From the NCBI GenBank assembly GCA_013433145.1, contig CM024183.1, positions 7,235,703 through 7,299,702 on the forward strand: a stretch of DNA of 64,000 bases, given 5' to 3'. Both the position numbers and the translations under genes were made by a program. Below are positions 53,809 through 64,000 of the stretch, in pieces. Below the pieces are notes generated by a model. The model saw only the letters and a program-made list of their open reading frames with translations, was not told the DNA's origin and ran no database searches. Each line of letters opens with the position of its first letter. Position 1 is the first letter of the stretch. The stretch is from Ascaris suum. Taxonomy: Eukaryota; Nematoda; Chromadorea; Rhabditida; Ascarididae.

Positions 53809-56202
53809 AACTTGAATCACTTATGAAATTATATGTGAATAAGGCAGCGAAAGATCAGCAGCATGGTGATGAGAATAATATATGGTCTTAGCGAGCGGCC
53901 GCTGCACACTCCAAAGCAACTACACTTTTTGCCGGCGGCACATTCGAGTCCCACCCGCCAGATAAGTCGCATTTATGTTGTGCCTACATTGAACGTTCGA
54001 TATGCATTTTGTCACCTTCGATAGCTTCTGAAATCATTTTTGTTGGGGTAATGGTTTGATAATGGCTTGACGCTGAAAACACGCCATGTTTCTGAACCTT
54101 AGGATGACAGGAAGGAGGATTTCTCTGCAATATTTGGACAAGGTTCCTTCTTCACAGTCAGTTTTTGAAGAATGAGGGACGACGATAAAACGGTGGAGGG
54201 GTAATTAATGTTGTACTGGAATCAGTGGAGGGAATTCTTCGAAGCTATTTTCGTTCGTTGAAGCATGAAACAAGTGAAAAACGCATAAGAAAGCAACTGA
54301 GATGAAAAATCAATATTTACCTTTTTTCTGATAAGTTCGAATTATTGTTCCGCTTTGTAAAATTGAACAACCAGTGATAAATTCTCAGCGAAAGTACAAG
54401 AAATGCTATAGAAGTTATTCCAAGTTATTCCATGTGTTGCCATATTTATTCCATATTTTCATCATTGCTGATGAGATGTTTGAAATAGATGACATTGCTC
54501 GAATTTCAGAATTTCTAAGTTTTTTATTTTTTGAATTCTTCGGATCTTTCTACTGAATTATGTTCTTGCCCTGCAAATCTAGACTTTTGAACACATAGTC
54601 ATTCAAATAAAAAAAGCATAACACGTTCGTTCAGAGAAGTCAGAGAGGTGCTCTCTCTATGCAGCCGTGGTACAACCTGTAACATACTGTTAAAGGAGAC
54701 TCTTATGAGCTCTTGAACATCAATTCAACAGTATCTCGTGCGGTCATCAGTGCTGTTCTTAAGGGCTGCCATCAGAAGGAGACTCTCTCTTGAGAGCACT
54801 TCTACACCGTTTGTTAGTGCATCTAGAAACCCCTACCTTAATCCAGTGATTCGGCCCGCTAAGCATAAACCTAACGGCCTAAGCCTAAGGCCAAACACAA
54901 AGCCTAAGCCTAGGCCCAGGCCTAAGGCCCTAAGCCAACATCAAGGGGGGGCATATGTGAGCGTGAACAGTAAAGAGAGCAAAACTTTGGCAAAGTTACA
55001 GTTTAGGCGAGTAAGCATTTAATCACCCTCCAACCCTGATAGTAAGCTTCCGTTCAGTAGAACACCTCCTCTCCCCTCCCCACTCCTCTTCCCCTTTATT
55101 TCGCCTCCTTATGAGCCTTTTCGATTGTAATTTCTTTTCCTATGAAGATATGGGTTCGTCCTCTCCCCTCCCCATACTTTTTTTGAATAGCAAACCCAAC
55201 AAGCCTCTTCCCTCACTTTCCAACTTTTACGACAGCTCACGCTCCCTTCACAGTATCGTTTAAACTCGACCGCACGCCTCACTGATCGCTTAAATTCAGC
55301 ACGTGTGTACAAAACAGTCTTTGTTCTGCCGTTAAGTCATGACCTCGTGCATTGATCGTTGCGTCGGTGCTTTCACCGATCCAAGTCTACTGCCTTAATT
55401 GTGGTCGTTGTATTTGGGGCGTGCGGTTGGTTTGCTGTGAAATGTTTGTGGTCATCGTGTGTTGTTTAAAGCTAGCGATAATCTGGATTCAATGCATTGC
55501 TCGGACTGAGGATTGCTTGGGTTGTCGATGCAGATTGTATGTTGGGCCCATTTATGTATGCATTTGCGAGCTTGTATTTGCACAACGCGCTATGCCGCCT
55601 TTCCCGCATGTGCGTAAATGTTTGTCTGTCTCCTGTTGAGTAATTTCGGCTTGAGAATTGCTGATGGAGAAGCAATGAAATTTGATGAAATGTGTACCAT
55701 AGGATTGCCACACGTATTTAAGCATTCGAGTTGTCCGTCAATTTCACTAACAAATTTACATGGTTTCGGATCGATGAAATTTTCATTTCATACCGTTCGG
55801 GTAGCTAAAATGGGGATTCTTGATCGAATATTTGCGTGAGCTGTTGGGCCATTTAAAGGATTTGTTCCATACATTATTGTACAAATTTATAATTTACTGG
55901 CATTTCATGCAACCAATGAGCGGAATCAAAAAATGGCATATCGCGTCAAATACATTCTAACCTTCGAGTATACTTTTGCTTTTTTGATGTCACTGATAGC
56001 ACACTAAAAACCGTTTATCGACCGTAGCAGTTGCTCATGTCTATGCTGTGTCCTCATATTTAACCTCTTAGGAAGGAAATTCCAGCGAAAAAAATTGCGA
56101 AGATCGTACACGTTGCAATGATTGTAACACGATTTCGAATGTAGTGTGTGCTGTATATATCTAAGCTCCTTACATAAGGGTATAATTGAACGAATTTTAC
56201 AG
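53809..56202. other. Intergenic stretch upstream of the Pim-like kinase
   Basis: No exon chain is seen. It includes the telomere-like patch at 54877-54936 and C/T-rich stretches near 55065-55215. An open frame at 55676-55839 (ends ...MGILDRIFA) is isolated. Promoter elements for the kinase presumably lie here but cannot be pinpointed. Confidence 0.4.
54877..54936. repeat. Degenerate interstitial telomere repeat (GCCTAA = TTAGGC complement)
   Basis: GCCTAA occurs at 54877-54882, 54883-54888, 54902-54907 and 54920-54925, with GCCTAG at 54908-54913 and CCCTAAGCC near 54928-54936. TTAGGC is the nematode telomere repeat. The units are diverged and interrupted, so this is an internal relic and not a chromosome end. 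Confidence 0.75.
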
Positions 56203-56203
56203 G
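56194..56203 (+). promoter_or_regulatory. Candidate spliced-leader trans-splice acceptor for the Pim-like kinase
   Basis: AATTTTACAG lies 20 bases before the first ATG (56223). No upstream exon with a fitting donor is seen. The frame between the acceptor and the ATG is open, so a cis-spliced upstream coding exon cannot be excluded. Confidence 0.4.
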
Positions 56204-56222
56204 ATTGTATCCAAGGACGACA

Positions 56223-61032
<4,810 letters not shown>

Positions 61033-61295
61033 CAGTCCCCACTATGATGACCGTTCTCAGTTGTTCGGCTCTGTTTACGTATTGTTTGTGTTTGGTTTGA
61101 ATTCTCAATGATTTGATAGTCATATGATTCCGATGTTCAACCACTAAATATCTTTGTTTCGTTCAGTAACAAACCAGTGCTTATACCTCCAGGTATAAGA
61201 AGTAGTGCAGTTTTTTTGGTTTTCAAGTCACTTTGTTTTTTGCTTTCTGTGTTTCGAAGCTAGCTGCCTAGGAGGAAATTATTGTGATTTATGGT

Positions 61296-61652
61296 TTAAA
61301 AAGTTCTCATGGCCTTCTTTTCACTCGTTCTCTGATAGCATTTAAAGAGCGGATAGCGATCTATATGGGCTGTTCTACAGCCTTCAAACATATTGGCACG
61401 TGTATTACTCGAAACGGCATCATATTTGATGAGCAAAGTTAACTTGGTGCCCAGTGGGTTATTCGAAGTTTTCGCAATGACGTTTTTTACGCCATTTGCA
61501 ACGAAATGGAAAGATGAGAGGTTTGGATAAGTTACAGTGAAAACTTCAACATCCAAAAACATGTGGGATTCATTCATCTCAAAGGGGAAAAACGTTTCTC
61601 CTTGGAGTTCATTGCCAATGGCTATTCGTGTGGCTTTATTAAGACAATTCAA
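61296..61652 (-). CDS. Hypothetical 118-aa ORF, minus strand, convergent with the kinase
   Basis: An uninterrupted frame from ATG to TAA with protein-like composition (for example FTVTYPNLSSFHFVANGVKN and TKLTLLIKYDAV). No signal peptide, membrane span or family motif is recognised. It lies tail-to-tail with the kinase, 263 bases beyond the kinase stop. It could be a single-exon gene, one exon of a larger minus-strand gene, or chance. Confidence 0.3.
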   Translation of the reverse strand: MNCLNKATRIAIGNELQGETFFPFEMNESHMFLDVEVFTVTYPNLSSFHFVANGVKNVIAKTSNNPLGTKLTLLIKYDAVSSNTRANMFEGCRTAHIDRYPLFKCYQRTSEKKAMRTF

Positions 61653-63458
61653 ATCAGATGGATGATGCTTTTTGGTTTAAAGAGAACATATCTCTATAGT
61701 AGTGCAATATTTTAACCTGGATTTAGTAATTCATTGCTCATAGTTGTGGTGAATACGTAAACACATATCTTCTGCTCCCTTTTTATCCTTTTTGTTGTTG
61801 TTTTAGCGTTCTATTGTTGTTTTCACTGCTGTGTATTGGGTGATTTGTTGTATGCTCACCCTTTTTATACTGCGTTTGTTTTTTGCCCTACTTATTTCCT
61901 GTGCATTTGTGTTAGCGCTAAAATATACCACCTATTCCCTGCTATCCATGCTCATTGATTCTTGGTTTATTTACATACCAGATGGAGCTGTGATTTGTTG
62001 TATGTATATAGTGTTTAGTGTTTTGCATTGTCATGTATCAGTATTCGGTATTTTGCGCACAATTTCGAAAGTATTCGTTATTCGTTAGTTCTGTTTGTTT
62101 TAAGTTGTATGCGACCCGGTGGTGAATAAATATACTGATATGAGCTGTCGTCGACTAGCGTGCGGTCAGATCACCACATTACATCGTATTTGTCCTTCGT
62201 GAGCACTTTATTGAGATCGGTGCTGCGTTAGATACTCACGCATTCAATCAATGAGTAAGTGAGTAGCTGTGCCCATATGTTGCGATGTAATCGGTTTGCG
62301 GAATCGCAGCAATGTATACGCGTAGCACTATGGTACTTTCAATTCATTAAGTGGAAGAAGCCCACCTTCAATGTCCGCATTTTGAATGAAGGGACGATCC
62401 GACAAATGAGTGTGCTGACTTGATTTTAAAAGTTATGGGATTCAAACGAGCTTGTGTGAAACAATTGCTCTGAGTAGTATCGGCGTCGAAAAAATGCCAT
62501 TCGGCGACGCCGATCTGCAGTACCACTGGAAAGTGAATGGCACTGAATGGGTTTACCGTTATTGTACTTTTTTGCACTTGTTTTTTGGTCGATCTGTGTG
62601 GGCTAAGAAGGAAAGCGACATGAATCTTGCTTTGATGTTAGTATTAAAATAAATTTTTCGTGGTTGCGATGAGATTTAAGCTAAGAGTGGTGTCAGCGAC
62701 TTGCATAGTTTGACACTGCCAGATCTAAGGGAATATTTCGCGCAGGCTGGTCTTTGCAAAGAGTTGGGGGTTTCTTTAACGAATAATGTTAAGATTGTGA
62801 TAATGACCCATGAGAAATGATCGATAGCTAAGTGAACAGTCAATGGATTTTACCTTGTAAAATGTGCCGGTTTCCTTGCTTATTTGTCAGCTAGATCAGC
62901 CATCGCTGGGCATGACCTTATTTAATAGGCAAATTTGCTTGTCGACGCGACAAAAGCAGTTCGATCGGTCGAAAATTAATTTATTAAGCAAGTAAACGAC
63001 CAAACAAGCAATAAATGAGGGAAGCGAAATGGAGGGAAAAGAGAAATGGGCTCTTTCGAATCGCGAATATGATAGTCGTGTGTTTTCCGATATCTGGCAA
63101 TGTCGCAACGCACAATCTTAGACGTGATCGAGCACCAACACGTTGACTACTGCCATGATGTGTGCCGGTAGCGCAGTGTTCACCACAAGGCTCAATGTGC
63201 ATACAAAGTAGTGTTCAACTACACCAGCAGAAAGGGGTTCGAAATCATTCCGCATATCAGACACAAAGCGACATAAAAACTAACGTTTAGTAGCATAAAC
63301 TAGAGGTCCTATTAGCACTCAGTTGCCACTTACGACTTTTTTTTTGCTTTTTCAAGGAGAAAGTGCGGCTACTGTGACTTTTCTGTAGAACTGGTCGAAA
63401 GGTTTCTTGATGCATTTAATGCATTTCTTGCTGTTTAAAGAAGCATTCTTCCTTTCAG
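61653..63458. other. Stretch between the minus-strand ORF and the tyrosine-kinase remnant
   Basis: No exon chain is supportable. Two open pieces, at 62452-62652 (HWKVNGTEWVYRYC) and near 62693-62820 (SDLHSLTLPDLREYF), might be remnants of the SH2-bearing part of the downstream gene, but no SH2 signature motif (FLVR-type) is present. Confidence 0.3.
62125..62130 (+). terminator. AATAAA hexamer, possible kinase polyadenylation signal
   Basis: An AATAAA found in the 2 kb after the kinase stop on the + strand, about 1.1 kb downstream. The distance makes the assignment weak. Confidence 0.25.
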
Positions 63459-64000
63459 TGGTGCATAAAGGCGAGAAATGTTGTTGTGCTAGTCGATTAT
63501 TATCTACTACATTATTGCCTCGTCGCAGTGTGGTACAACATCATTTGATCAACTTAATTCTTGAATATTATAAACCCTATATTTTACGGTGGATCTAAAG
63601 AGAAATTGGGCGAAGGGGCATTTGCCGAAGTGTAGCGCGGGACGTCAAGTTTGGAAGTGCTTAGAGGTCGTGTTCCAGTTGCCATCAAAATGCTCCGAAC
63701 GGATACGATATCGAACACCGAACGCGTCAAATTCCTTCATGAATCGAACCTCATGCTCAGACGCAATCACGTTTGTCTTCGTTTCCATTCAGATTGTTTT
63801 ACAGACGTTAATATCGTAGGTGCTTGAGCATAACGTGGTGCTAATTATAATGGAAGCACTGATGGTGTTTGTGCTTCGGATTCTTGTTACAGCGTTAGGC
63901 ACTTTATTCATAAAGCCAGCTTTATTCTGGCTAGTATTTTAGCCGATTTGGTAATCACAGTGGCGCGTGCATTGGACTCCAAATAACGACCACCAAAACT
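63459..64000 (+). pseudogene. Degenerate SH2/tyrosine-kinase (Fer-like) gene, truncated by window edge
   Basis: After CTTTCAG an open frame resembles the end of an SH2 domain (VVHKGEK, then HHLINLILEYYKP). It breaks at ILRW followed by Ile-stop, and the kinase start continues in another frame: KEKLGEGAFAEV, an in-frame TAG at 63633-63635, then RVPVAIKMLRTD with the VAIK lysine and VKFLHESNLMLRRNH. A 49-bp GT-AG segment (63771-63819) separates this from VLEHNVVLIIMEAL, a hinge-like block ending in a gatekeeper-MEA pattern. Near 63952 an ADLVITVARALDSK piece, like helix E, ends at TAA. The expected NIVRxxGV block is missing or frame-shifted. The LGEGAFAEV/VAIK spacing and SH2-kinase order are typical of the large nematode Fer-like family. 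At least one frame break and two stops point to a pseudogene, although sequence errors could explain some of them. Confidence 0.6.

Overview
The window looks like nuclear DNA of a nematode. It carries AT-rich, intron-dense protein-coding genes whose exons (about 40 to 450 bp) are separated by introns of roughly 0.05 to 3.8 kb. Many 3' splice sites end in TTTCAG or TTATAG. A degenerate interstitial patch of the nematode telomere repeat (TTAGGC, seen as GCCTAA) lies near 54.9 kb. Long AT microsatellites and C or G homopolymers punctuate introns and intergenic DNA. I cannot name the species. Introns are longer than is usual in Caenorhabditis.

Layout, all major genes on the + strand. (1) 336-25123: 30 consecutive exons of a rootletin (ciliary rootlet coiled-coil) gene, the orthologue of C. 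elegans che-10. The 5' end lies outside the window. Every exon junction is phase-compatible except for one apparent single-base deletion in exon 11. (2) About 27.0-44.2 kb: a meiotic HORMA-domain protein (HIM-3/HTP/HORMAD family), with an acidic N-terminus, a complete HORMA core and a long Ser/Thr-rich tail carrying a KKRKV-type nuclear localisation signal. One intron uses a GC donor. The 3' end is unresolved. (3) About 43.7-45.7 kb, minus strand: three phase-compatible candidate exons that would interleave with the HORMA 3' end (low confidence). (4) About 51-54 kb: scattered coding-like pieces including half of an Ig-like (I-set) domain. (5) 56223-61032: a complete six-exon Pim/PRK-family Ser/Thr kinase of 406 aa with all catalytic residues. 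(6) 61296-61652, minus strand: an unexplained 118-aa ORF. (7) 63459-64000: a degenerate SH2/tyrosine-kinase (Fer-like) gene with an in-frame stop in the glycine-rich loop, running off the right edge.

The genes do not form an obvious pathway: ciliary rootlet structure, meiotic chromosome axis and Pim-type signalling simply neighbour each other. Both complete + strand genes begin close behind a strong 3' splice-like site with no clear cis partner, which fits spliced-leader trans-splicing. All gene models here come from reading frames, splice sites and phase matching by eye. No alignment or expression data were available.
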